64,000 bases of DNA from Paenibacillus sp. J45TS6. Its GTDB lineage: Bacteria > Bacillota > Bacilli > Paenibacillales > Paenibacillaceae. Both the position numbers and the translations under genes were made by a program. Under the pieces are notes generated by a model that had not been told where the DNA came from, ran no database searches, and saw only the letters and a list, made by a program, of their open reading frames with translations. Every line of letters begins with the position of its first letter. Position 1 is the stretch's first letter. Positions 1-7,668 of this stretch are shown here, one piece after another. The stretch lies in contig NZ_BOSJ01000003.1 in NCBI RefSeq assembly GCF_018403285.1, positions 248,001 through 312,000 of the forward strand, given 5' to 3'.

Positions 1-250
1 CATCCCCGGCAGAGTTAAAGATTGGCTCGACGGAGCGGATTTTACCCTTTACATCGGAGGTAATGACATTGGCTGTTTGTATGAGTTTGGTTGATTCCTG
101 AGTCAGCCCATGAATCGCATTTCTGACTTCGGATAATGTTTTGTTCGTTTCACTAAGCGTGCTCATCCCTTTCACCAGAACGCGTACTACATAATAGACT
201 AAAACAATAAAAGCAATAGCACTTGCAGCAACGCTGATCGATATAATCAT
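1..250 (-). CDS. DUF948 (YoxC-like) membrane protein, cut by window edge
   Basis: Only the first 83 codons lie in the window. The start is the ATG at 248-250, with GGAGG about 9 bases upstream. The protein opens with one hydrophobic membrane segment (about residues 3-24) and continues as a polar helix rich in Thr, Ser and Asn. This is the layout of the DUF948/YoxC family of small Firmicute membrane proteins of unknown function, often tagged as general-stress proteins. It is divergent from the WG-repeat gene, so 251-385 should hold both promoters. The C-terminus is not visible. The family call rests on remembered similarity of the N-terminal half and is fairly secure; no function is assigned. 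Confidence 0.7.
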   Translation of the reverse strand, partial: MIISISVAASAIAFIVLVYYVVRVLVKGMSTLSETNKTLSEVRNAIHGLTQESTKLIQTANVITSDVKGKIRSVEPIFNSAGD

Positions 251-385
251 CTTCAAGCCTCCTTCACGTAAATATATGTCGTCCACATTAGGTTATTCCA
301 AATTTAAAAGAAAGAACGGTATATTTATCTTTTTATAACAATACGATGAGGATGGATACTGTTGTAAAAAGGAGGCCTGACATTT

Positions 386-2992
386 ATGTCTAAGCATCAG
401 GAAGCCCAGCTAACTCAGCTTGTCTTGTCCCATCTGCCTAGTACGGCAACGGTCATAAACATAGAAGGACCATTGCCTCATCAGGCAATTTATATAGGGG
501 ATCTAACAGGAGATGAAATTCCTGAGATTTCTGTCGTTTACAAGGTAAATGAAGAGTTATATCTGATGGTGCTTGTTTTTACTGATCAGGAATGGAAGGT
601 CGCTGCGAGAATAAAAGGCCACGGGTATGGTCTTACGCTATTGACCAGTGGACCTATCTTACATAACGATAGGAAGAGTTTACTGATTGGCTGGCAGATC
701 GGAGCCGTTCGCTCTAAACTGTCGATCTATAAATGGGAAGATGGAAAGTTCATCGATGCAGCGCCGGAAGATTTATCTTATAGTTCCATTGAAATAATAA
801 ACATACCCGGAATATCCGGTGGGAATCAGACGAGTGACATTGCACTTTGGATACATGATACGGGGGAGGCTTACCGTGTAGAAGTACTCCACTTCAGGGA
901 AGGAAAGTTCGTGCCTGCATGGGATGTCTATCCCTATTATTTTGTGAATGTGGTTCGATATTACGAGCGAAAAACGGAAGAACATCCGAATTATCCTTTG
1001 TATTGGTATTACCTGGCGGACGCTCAGTACCGTGCGGGAATGCTGCCCGCTGCGCTGCAATCGATTCATAAGAATCTGTTGTTCCAAAATCCTTATCCTT
1101 CTCGTAAAGAGATTCAGCAGTTACAATCAAAGATTGAAAATATTTACAAACATATGGGTGGGCAGATTACGGAAAAACAGATCACGGAAGAACAGATTAT
1201 AGAAGAACGAATCATGGAAGAACAGATCATGGAACAAACGGCAATATCTACTATGAATAAACGAGGAACATCCCTATTCCTCATAGCGGAGAAAACGACC
1301 GATGGTACGAAGTGGGGATATATAAATGCAGAGGGAGAATCTGTAATTCCTCTACAATATAGCGAAGCAAGGGATTTTCAGAAAAATGGACTTGCTGTTG
1401 TAGCTCAAAAACGGAAATATGGGTTGGTTGAGCTCTCAGGCGAGTATCTAGTAGAGCCTATCTATACATCGATATCGCCTTACGTAGAGCAACGGGCAAT
1501 CGTAACTGTGGATGAGTATCATTTCGCTATGTTGAACGAAGAGGGGAAGAAAGTTACAGAGCAAACCTATCCTTTTATCTCTAAATCGGCTGGGAATCGG
1601 TCTATTTATTCTACGGAGACAACAAATAGCTCAGGAAGTAGTGTTATACAGTATGGATATCTTGATTCCGAGGGGAACGAAGTCATTCCTGCACAATATG
1701 AAGAAGCAAGCGACTATGATCAGCAGAAAGCGATTGTGAAAATCAAGGAATATGAGTATGCGTTAATTAACGAAATAGGAGAGAGGCTGGCTACATATCC
1801 CTATTATTATGTAGGAAACTATAGTGATGGGTTCCTTGTATTTAAGGAGACAGCAAGTGGAACATATGGATATATGGATGAGAGAGGAACTGCGATGATT
1901 CCTCCTTCGTTTACAGGGGCGACCGCATTTCATCAGGGGCAGGCTATCGTAAACACTTCAGAGGACTATAAGCCAGGCTATGGAGTGATCGATAAGCAAG
2001 GAGTGTACATGATTCCTGCGGAATATCATGATATTCGTGATCTAGGAGAAGATCGCTGGGCTGTTGGAAGAACAACAGATGCAAAACATCCGTTAGGTTT
2101 ACCGCTTTACGCAATAGCCGATCGATCGGGTGCACTGCTGACTGATTTTTCATTCTTTGATGTATCCGAGTTTATAGATGGTCTTGCTTCTGTGAATAAT
2201 CATGAACAGACCTATTTTATAGACCAAAGTGGAAATCCCGCTCCAGGGTATCCACATATCGAAGGAAGGGGCACATTAACCGTCAAAGAAGACGATGTGA
2301 TCCAAGCGTTCATTGATCAAAGGCTATTCTATATGAACCGTGCGGGAGATGTCATCTGGGAGCCGAATAAGATGATTTCGCTTAATGGAACATACCGAGT
2401 TAAGGAAGAGAAATATAAGCCAAATCAAAATTACCTCGTTTATTATCCAGTAATAGAAGGAATGCCTGATGTAATTAGCGAACAAAGAGTGAATATCCGA
2501 ATGAAGCAGCTGGCTGAAGTAAATAAGGTCCCTCTAAATAAGGAGAAAGAAGAGACTTTCACAGGGGATTATGATGTTATTTATTATAAAAAAGATCTTG
2601 TTGTCATTGAACTAAACGGTTATCACTATACCATAGGAGCGGCCCATGGCTTACCAACAAAAATACACGCGCTGATTCATCTTGTAACCGGTCGTATATT
2701 TATGTTGAGAGATTTGTTTAAAGCGGGTGCGGATTACGTGAAAGAACTGAGTAAACGGATTAGAAAGATCATCACAGATGATCCTGCGTATTCCTATGTA
2801 TTTTCCGAGAGTTATCAAGGGATTAAACCCAATCAGCCGTTCTATGTATCTGACCATGCTCTTCATTTATATTTCGCTCCTTATGAAATTGGACCCTATG
2901 CTGCAGGTTTTCCTACATTTACGATTCCCTTTGATGAGATCAAGGAACTGATCTATAAAGAGGGTGAGTTTTGGAAATCGTTCCAGATTTGA
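386..2992 (+). CDS. WG-repeat protein with C-terminal DUF3298 domain
   Basis: 868 aa, ATG at 386 behind GGAGG (371-375). No signal peptide is visible, so it looks cytoplasmic. Residues about 15-190 form a beta-rich module resembling FG-GAP/VCBS-type repeats, with calcium-loop-like stretches such as GDLTGDEIPE. A short helical stretch contains a five-unit pentapeptide repeat. From about residue 300 to 650 there are at least five WG repeats (WGYINAEG, YGYLDSEG, YGYMDERG, YGVIDKQG), each a short beta element. The last about 140 residues match DUF3298, the fold also found at the C-terminus of the anti-sigma factor RsiV. WG repeats are usually ligand- or protein-binding scaffolds of unknown role. 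Monocistronic, followed by a terminator. Domain calls are solid; function is unknown. Confidence 0.8.
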   Translation: MSKHQEAQLTQLVLSHLPSTATVINIEGPLPHQAIYIGDLTGDEIPEISVVYKVNEELYLMVLVFTDQEWKVAARIKGHGYGLTLLTSGPILHNDRKSLLIGWQIGAVRSKLSIYKWEDGKFIDAAPEDLSYSSIEIINIPGISGGNQTSDIALWIHDTGEAYRVEVLHFREGKFVPAWDVYPYYFVNVVRYYERKTEEHPNYPLYWYYLADAQYRAGMLPAALQSIHKNLLFQNPYPSRKEIQQLQSKIENIYKHMGGQITEKQITEEQIIEERIMEEQIMEQTAISTMNKRGTSLFLIAEKTTDGTKWGYINAEGESVIPLQYSEARDFQKNGLAVVAQKRKYGLVELSGEYLVEPIYTSISPYVEQRAIVTVDEYHFAMLNEEGKKVTEQTYPFISKSAGNRSIYSTETTNSSGSSVIQYGYLDSEGNEVIPAQYEEASDYDQQKAIVKIKEYEYALINEIGERLATYPYYYVGNYSDGFLVFKETASGTYGYMDERGTAMIPPSFTGATAFHQGQAIVNTSEDYKPGYGVIDKQGVYMIPAEYHDIRDLGEDRWAVGRTTDAKHPLGLPLYAIADRSGALLTDFSFFDVSEFIDGLASVNNHEQTYFIDQSGNPAPGYPHIEGRGTLTVKEDDVIQAFIDQRLFYMNRAGDVIWEPNKMISLNGTYRVKEEKYKPNQNYLVYYPVIEGMPDVISEQRVNIRMKQLAEVNKVPLNKEKEETFTGDYDVIYYKKDLVVIELNGYHYTIGAAHGLPTKIHALIHLVTGRIFMLRDLFKAGADYVKELSKRIRKIITDDPAYSYVFSESYQGIKPNQPFYVSDHALHLYFAPYEIGPYAAGFPTFTIPFDEIKELIYKEGEFWKSFQI
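1163..1237 (+). repeat. 15-bp tandem repeat x5 inside the WG-repeat gene
   Basis: Five consecutive 15-base units encode QITEK-QITEE-QIIEE-RIMEE-QIMEQ. Units start at 1163, 1178, 1193, 1208 and 1223. The array stays in frame and links the N-terminal beta module to the WG repeats, probably as a charged helix. Unit number could change by slippage without breaking the frame. Confidence 0.85.
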
Positions 2993-3013
2993 TAAAATAA
3001 AGACGTTAGTTAA

Positions 3014-3043
3014 AAGCTTTCCTGACTAGCAGGAGAGCTTTTT
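3014..3043 (+). terminator. Intrinsic terminator after WG-repeat gene
   Basis: Stem AAGCTTTCCTG / CAGGAGAGCTT with a 5-base loop and a following T run, 20 bases past the stop codon. Confidence 0.8.
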
Positions 3044-3128
3044 CTTCTTATTTCATCTTAGCTTTAAATGAATTCATGGCGTTAACCTATGAAAGAAAAA
3101 TAGTGTCTTAACAAAAGGAGGGGATATT

Positions 3129-3335
3129 ATGGTTGCTGGATTTATGCTGTTAATTATTGTACCTCTTATGCTGGTGATGCTGGGCTTGTATTATATTACG
3201 CTGGCGATATGGGAACTTCGTGCAGGAATAGACAGAACAAGATATGTGAAACTGATGTTTGGAGGGCTTGTTCTTGTTGTAATTGCTCCTCTTCTGTTTA
3301 TTATCTATTCGTATGCCGGTATTATGAGTTTCTAA
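3129..3335 (+). CDS. Small two-TM membrane protein
   Basis: 68 aa, with AAAGGAGGGG at 3114-3123 directly before the ATG. Two hydrophobic segments (about residues 3-28 and 44-65) are joined by a short charged loop containing RAGIDRTRY. No family is recognised. The strong ribosome site, clean start and membrane topology support a real gene. It stands alone between the WG-repeat gene and the acetyltransferase. An alternative frame (3209-3448) overlaps it but has no ribosome site and is not preferred. Confidence 0.6.
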   Translation: MVAGFMLLIIVPLMLVMLGLYYITLAIWELRAGIDRTRYVKLMFGGLVLVVIAPLLFIIYSYAGIMSF

Positions 3336-3490
3336 TTCTTATAAAATTGTTTACTACGATAAATAGATCTTACATACACGTAGACGTGAAAACGCTAATC
3401 CGTATAATATATAATCATCTTCCTCTTCTAGAATATAGAAGATACTAGGAAAACTCGGATGAATACAATATGAATAGGAGCGTAAACATC

Positions 3491-3955
3491 ATGGACATCA
3501 GAATCGATGATCTAACCGGGCCAGAGATCATTACGTTAATTGAGGAACATTATAAAGAAATGTTGTCACAGTCTCCCGAAGATAGTATGCATGCGCTGGA
3601 TTTGGAGCGATTGAAACAACCAGAGATTACCTTTTGGACGGCATGGGAAGATAATGAACTGCTTGGCTGCGGGGCAATGAAAGAACTTGATCCCACGCAC
3701 GGAGAGATTAAATCGATGCGCACCGCTCCCCTGCATACCCGAAAGGGAGTCGCGAAGCGAATCCTTGAACATATGTTAGAAGAAGCACAAAGAAGAGGTT
3801 ACCATCAGGTCAGCCTGGAGACAGGTACGTTAGATAGCTTTAAGCCGGCAATAAGTTTGTACATAAAAATAGGGTTCGAGTATTGCGAACCTTTTGCCGA
3901 TTATGTAGAAGATCCATACAGTGTGTTTATGACGAAGCAACTGACAATGAAATGA
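3491..3955 (+). CDS. GNAT family N-acetyltransferase (YsnE-like)
   Basis: 154 aa using the ATG at 3491, which has AGGAG at 3476-3480; an in-frame ATG at 3470 lacks a ribosome site. The protein shows the GNAT core: a beta strand with CGAMKEL, the acetyl-CoA pyrophosphate loop RTAPLHTRKGVAKRIL (about residues 78-93), and the LETGTLDSFKPAISLYIKIGF motif near the end. It resembles the B. subtilis YsnE subgroup, which begins with the same IDDLTG signature. It would transfer acetyl from acetyl-CoA to a small amine substrate, not identifiable here. Monocistronic, with a terminator at 4018. Confidence 0.85.
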   Translation: MDIRIDDLTGPEIITLIEEHYKEMLSQSPEDSMHALDLERLKQPEITFWTAWEDNELLGCGAMKELDPTHGEIKSMRTAPLHTRKGVAKRILEHMLEEAQRRGYHQVSLETGTLDSFKPAISLYIKIGFEYCEPFADYVEDPYSVFMTKQLTMK

Positions 3956-4017
3956 CGAAATGAAAATAAAAGAATTACAATACTAAAATTACAATGAAAG
4001 ACGGAGAAATCTAAAGC

Positions 4018-4043
4018 AAGCCTGAGAAATCAGGCTTTTTTCG
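4018..4043 (+). terminator. Intrinsic terminator after GNAT gene
   Basis: AAGCCTGA / TCAGGCTT stem with a 4-base loop and a T-rich tail. The rest of the gap to 4268 is AT-rich, contains an 11-base tandem (TTTATATTCGA / TTTATATTCGT, 4067-4088) and no gene. A TTCAAC-N17-TATAGG pair just before the next gene is a weak promoter candidate. Confidence 0.8.
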
Positions 4044-4280
4044 TTTTTTGCAAACGAATACAGCATGTTTATATTCGATTTATATTCGTACGAGTATACG
4101 TGTTAAGAGAGTTAGTAGATATAATTTATATCTAAAAAATGTTTCATTTTACCTTAATTGATAGTAATTAGTTATATAAGAATCGATTACATAAGTTATG
4201 GAATGGATTCAACTTGTGTTTATTACACTGTATAGGTGGACGTAATTAACATGAGGGAACTCGCTAACAGGAGGAATCGT

Positions 4281-5453
4281 ATGTCTATATTGAAGAAAAG
4301 GATAGGGAACGTCGTATTGCTGTTCACCAGTATGCTGATGGCAGGAGTATTTTTCTCACATGTGAACGTTGCTGATGCCAAGAGTTCAAAAGTTTATGTC
4401 CAGGCAGGAGTAGAGACAGCAGATCAATATTCAAAACTTGAGGACCCGATCATTATACAGCAAGGCCGGATTTTGCTGCCTATTCGAGAGATTAGTGATT
4501 ATCTAAGTCTGAATGTTTCATGGAACCAGAAGACGAAGTCAGCTACTTTATATGGTGTGAATAAGGAAATTAAGCTGACACATGGAAGCAAAACAGCATA
4601 CGTAGATAAGAAAAAAGTGCTGCTTGATGTACCTCTTCAAATGGAAAAAGGTAAAATTTATGTTCCATTACAGTTTGTTGCCTCCTCGGTCAAACAGAAA
4701 GTGACCTGGGATCGTACTCTAAAGACGATTCTTATCCCTAGAACCTATGCGAAGGGGACAGCAGATCAAATGACCTATTGGATCAAACTCACTACAGGAG
4801 AGTTATTCCAGGCTAAAACTAATCAGATAGGAACAAAAATAGGTCAGGTCAGTAAGAGGTTTAAAACGATGAGGGAGTTTGAAGTGGAGAAGATCGCAGC
4901 AGGTACGTATTATTTACGGATGGAAGAAAGTTTTGGCATGGCAGGTACCAGTAGAAATACAGGACAAGTACTCGTTAAAAATGGAAAAGTGCTTGATGAA
5001 GACAGCTTCTCATTCCAAGGATATTACGAGGATACAACACTTCATAAGTCACATGGAAATGTGCTGTTGACCAACGGGAAGCAGGCAAGATTCTTAGATA
5101 AGAATGGTAAAGTAATTGCCTTATATAACCTAACAGACATTATGCAAAAAGATGAAATCTACATGGTAGAGCATTATAATCAGCGCATGCTAATCTTACG
5201 GGAGTATGCATCGCAACATCTTATTGTTTATAATGTACAGTCTGATAATGCGGCATACGTTCATGAACTCATCACGCTTCCCGAAAGTGAAAGAGAGTAT
5301 TTAGAACAGGCAGGATTTGATCGAAATAATGAAATGGTGCGGGATCATATTATCTTTTTTAACAGTATCATTGATGGAGTTATGACTTTTCATTATAAAA
5401 ACAAATCGAACAACATGGTAAATACGTATACTCTTGATTTAAGTCAGATCTAA
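4281..5453 (+). CDS. Secreted stalk-domain protein (copper amine oxidase N-terminal-like)
   Basis: 390 aa from the ATG at 4281, chosen because AGGAGG (4269-4274) precedes it; an upstream in-frame ATG at 4236 would add 15 residues and spoil the signal peptide. Residues 1-33 form a Sec signal peptide (KKR, hydrophobic core, ADA before the mature KSSKVYVQAG). Residues about 40-135 match the 'copper amine oxidase N-terminal' stalk domain: paired motifs IIIQQGRILLPIREISDYL and KGKIYVPLQFVASSV. These occur in many Paenibacillus surface proteins without any oxidase. The remaining 250 residues are beta-rich and unrecognised, possibly a propeller. Likely extracellular; role unknown. Confidence 0.75.
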   Translation: MSILKKRIGNVVLLFTSMLMAGVFFSHVNVADAKSSKVYVQAGVETADQYSKLEDPIIIQQGRILLPIREISDYLSLNVSWNQKTKSATLYGVNKEIKLTHGSKTAYVDKKKVLLDVPLQMEKGKIYVPLQFVASSVKQKVTWDRTLKTILIPRTYAKGTADQMTYWIKLTTGELFQAKTNQIGTKIGQVSKRFKTMREFEVEKIAAGTYYLRMEESFGMAGTSRNTGQVLVKNGKVLDEDSFSFQGYYEDTTLHKSHGNVLLTNGKQARFLDKNGKVIALYNLTDIMQKDEIYMVEHYNQRMLILREYASQHLIVYNVQSDNAAYVHELITLPESEREYLEQAGFDRNNEMVRDHIIFFNSIIDGVMTFHYKNKSNNMVNTYTLDLSQI

Positions 5454-5505
5454 CAAGGGAATGTGCGTTTCTTTTGATTTTGCTTTTTGTCAGTATAAAA
5501 CAAAA

Positions 5506-5543
5506 CAAACAAACCGGCGTGAGAAGACGCGGCGGTTTGTTTG
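5506..5543. terminator. Bidirectional terminator between converging genes
   Basis: Long stem CAAACAAACCG / CGGTTTGTTTG with an inner GCGT/ACGC. It lies between the plus-strand stalk gene and the minus-strand methyltransferase-like gene and can serve both. Confidence 0.7.
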
Positions 5544-5572
5544 CTCGTATACTCGTATAGTAGTTATATCTC

Positions 5573-6310
5573 TTAATCGATCCCTATCGTCAGGATATTT
5601 GAGGTGATTTTACGAAAATGAGCCATCGATTTTTTTTGATACCGCAAAGGATGATAACCAGCAGCAATGATCATATTCTTCGATCTTCCTAAACCTCCCG
5701 CATATAGAGAAAAAAGATCAACTACAGGAAAAAGAGAGGAAAGAGACCGGTAAAAGGACTGCACGTAAGGATCCTGAGGTCCTCTACCAATAATGTTCAT
5801 CAAAAGGGTTCCATCCTCAGTTAGTTTATCGCAAGCCGTTTCAAAAAAATCCATCGTTGTCAGTTGCTCAGGAATACCACCTTCATGGAAAGCATCCACA
5901 ACGATATAATCAAAACGGCCACTCGTCATCTGTTTTAGTAATGTATATCCATCCTCAATGAGAACGGGGGGGCCATTGTAGCCAAAGTATTCTTTACTTA
6001 CGTCTGATACTTTCTGGTCAATTTCTGAAATGACTACATATTTGTCACGCAAAGCAGAGGATAAGGTGCCGATTCCATGTCCAATCAAAAATACATCTTC
6101 GTAAGAGGGATTGTTGACTTCCATTAAATGCAGAATCGCTCTAGGATATTCAAACAAGATTCGCTCCGGCTGATTTAGATCAAGGATTCCCTGAATTGCA
6201 TCATTACCGAATTCAAGCACACGAAATCTTCCTTTTTCTCCGTAAACTTCAGAAGTATCATAGACGTAAATGGGTCTAGGTTCCGTTTCTTGGTGTAAGT
6301 ACTGTGTCAT
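5573..6310 (-). CDS. Spermidine-synthase-fold (SpeE-like) protein
   Basis: 245 aa from the ATG at 6308-6310, preceded by AAAGGAG at 8 bases; a further upstream ATG at 6337 has no ribosome site. The Rossmann methyltransferase core is visible: a glycine loop (DVFLIGHGIGTLSSAL), an acidic end of strand 2 (VVISEIDQKVSDVSKEYFG) and IVVDAFHEGGIPEQLTTMDFF, where a spermidine synthase carries its DxxD(P/S) substrate loop. The DAFHEG version suggests the spermidine synthase-like branch of uncertain substrate rather than a true SpeE. Monocistronic, next to a small zinc-ribbon gene. The fold is secure; the reaction is not. Confidence 0.7.
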   Translation of the reverse strand: MTQYLHQETEPRPIYVYDTSEVYGEKGRFRVLEFGNDAIQGILDLNQPERILFEYPRAILHLMEVNNPSYEDVFLIGHGIGTLSSALRDKYVVISEIDQKVSDVSKEYFGYNGPPVLIEDGYTLLKQMTSGRFDYIVVDAFHEGGIPEQLTTMDFFETACDKLTEDGTLLMNIIGRGPQDPYVQSFYRSLSSLFPVVDLFSLYAGGLGRSKNMIIAAGYHPLRYQKKSMAHFRKITSNILTIGID

Positions 6311-6428
6311 GTCTAAAACTCCTTTATCTATAGCCATCTTCTTATCTCACTATACCAACTTCTGTACAAGAAAATACAGTTTTATGTCATAATGGAGGAT
6401 GGAATAGCAAAGGAAGAAAAGATAAAGT

Positions 6429-6632
6429 TTATTTCCGCTTATTTTTGTTGCAATCCGCAGAATAAGAAGAAGGTTCTTCGTACGTAACTCGTATTCCTAG
6501 AGCAGGATAGAATTCTTCTTTATATTCGCATTCCGCACAAGATTTGGTTACATGCAGTATGGTTAATTTGCTGGATAAAGGTTGCTTGCATTTGGGGCAA
6601 TGCTGGCGAAAGAGACGGTTCAAACCGGTCAT
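6429..6632 (-). CDS. Small zinc-ribbon protein
   Basis: 67 aa from the ATG at 6630-6632, with AAAGGTGAT just upstream (an in-frame GTG three codons earlier overlaps that site). It has two CxxC pairs, CPKC near residue 13 and CAEC near residue 32, spaced like a zinc ribbon, and a basic C-terminal tail (NKNKRK). No known family is recognised. It could bind zinc and possibly RNA or DNA. It diverges from the TauE gene. Confidence 0.6.
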   Translation of the reverse strand: MTGLNRLFRQHCPKCKQPLSSKLTILHVTKSCAECEYKEEFYPALGIRVTYEEPSSYSADCNKNKRK

Positions 6633-6756
6633 AAATATCACCTTTATTCCTATTTATTTAGTTGGGATTATTATAACTTGCCTTTTCAAGTTTGTATAGT
6701 CATGTGTGTTGGGCAAATTAATTAATTGTGTTGTGAGCGAGAGGAGGGAACATCTT

Positions 6757-7545
6757 ATGTTTTTACTGCTTATGATCCTGCTCGGATTCATCGGTTCGTT
6801 TTTTTCAGGTTTGCTGGGAATCGGCGGTGCCATCATCAATTATCCGCTTCTTTTATTTATCCCGCCGCTTCTTGGGATGGGCGAATTTACAGCCCATGAA
6901 GTAGCTGCTATTAGTATATTCCAGGTGTTTTTCTCATCCCTTTCTGGAATCATTGGGTATGGACTGCAATCTCGAAAAACAAAAACGAGGTTAATTCATT
7001 ACTCACTCGCTGCTTGGATGGGCACCAGTATATTAATAGGAAGTCTGCTAGGAGGATTGTGGTCTTCGCGCTTCGAGGAGCAAACGATTAACATCATCTA
7101 TGGAATCCTTGCGGTGCTTGCCGTAATTCTTATGTTATTCCCTGCAAGAGGCAAAGAAGAGATGCAAAAGGTAGAGGAAATTACTTTCCACCGATTTTTG
7201 GCGAGTTCGCTTGCTTTTGTTGTAGGGGTAGTTTCAGGTATTGTTGGAGCTGGGGGAGGGTTTATTCTTATTCCCATTATGATGAAAGTGTTTCGAATAC
7301 CGGTCCGAATTACGATTGCGACTTCTTTATCGATCGTCTTTGTCTCGGCAATTGGCGGAGTGATCGGTAAAATAGGCGGGGGAGATTTTCCGATTCTTCC
7401 GATTCTTTTCACGGTTATTGGGAGTATCGCAGGGTCTCCTGTCGGTTCTTTGGTAGGTTCAAAAATGGATGTGAAGTATTTAAGATATGCCCTTGTCCTT
7501 TTGATTACCATAACGGCGGTAAAGGTATGGTCGTCTGTTTTATAA
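6757..7545 (+). CDS. TauE/SafE family sulfite/sulfonate exporter-like permease
   Basis: 262 aa, starting at the ATG at 6757 behind GAGGAGGGA; longer versions include non-hydrophobic residues with no ribosome site. It has about eight membrane helices in two halves, each with the family's glycine-rich signature: GFIGSFFSGLLGIGGAIINYPLL in the first and GVVSGIVGAGGGFILIPIMM in the second. TauE/SafE (DUF81) proteins move sulfite, sulfonates or related organic anions across the membrane. There is no linked sulfur gene, so the substrate is open. Ends at a strong terminator. Confidence 0.85.
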   Translation: MFLLLMILLGFIGSFFSGLLGIGGAIINYPLLLFIPPLLGMGEFTAHEVAAISIFQVFFSSLSGIIGYGLQSRKTKTRLIHYSLAAWMGTSILIGSLLGGLWSSRFEEQTINIIYGILAVLAVILMLFPARGKEEMQKVEEITFHRFLASSLAFVVGVVSGIVGAGGGFILIPIMMKVFRIPVRITIATSLSIVFVSAIGGVIGKIGGGDFPILPILFTVIGSIAGSPVGSLVGSKMDVKYLRYALVLLITITAVKVWSSVL

Positions 7546-7560
7546 TCGTTAAACTTACAA

Positions 7561-7596
7561 AAAAGACTGCTCACCGAAAGGTGAACAGTCTTTTTT
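7561..7596 (+). terminator. Intrinsic terminator after TauE gene
   Basis: AAAAGACTGcTCACC / GGTGAaCAGTCTTTT stem with a GAAA tetraloop and T run. Confidence 0.9.
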
Positions 7597-7668
7597 GGAG
7601 TTGTTGTCATTTCATTTTCACGGTAATATTTCACGTTAAAATCGTAATGTAGCTTGGCGTTTTTACTA

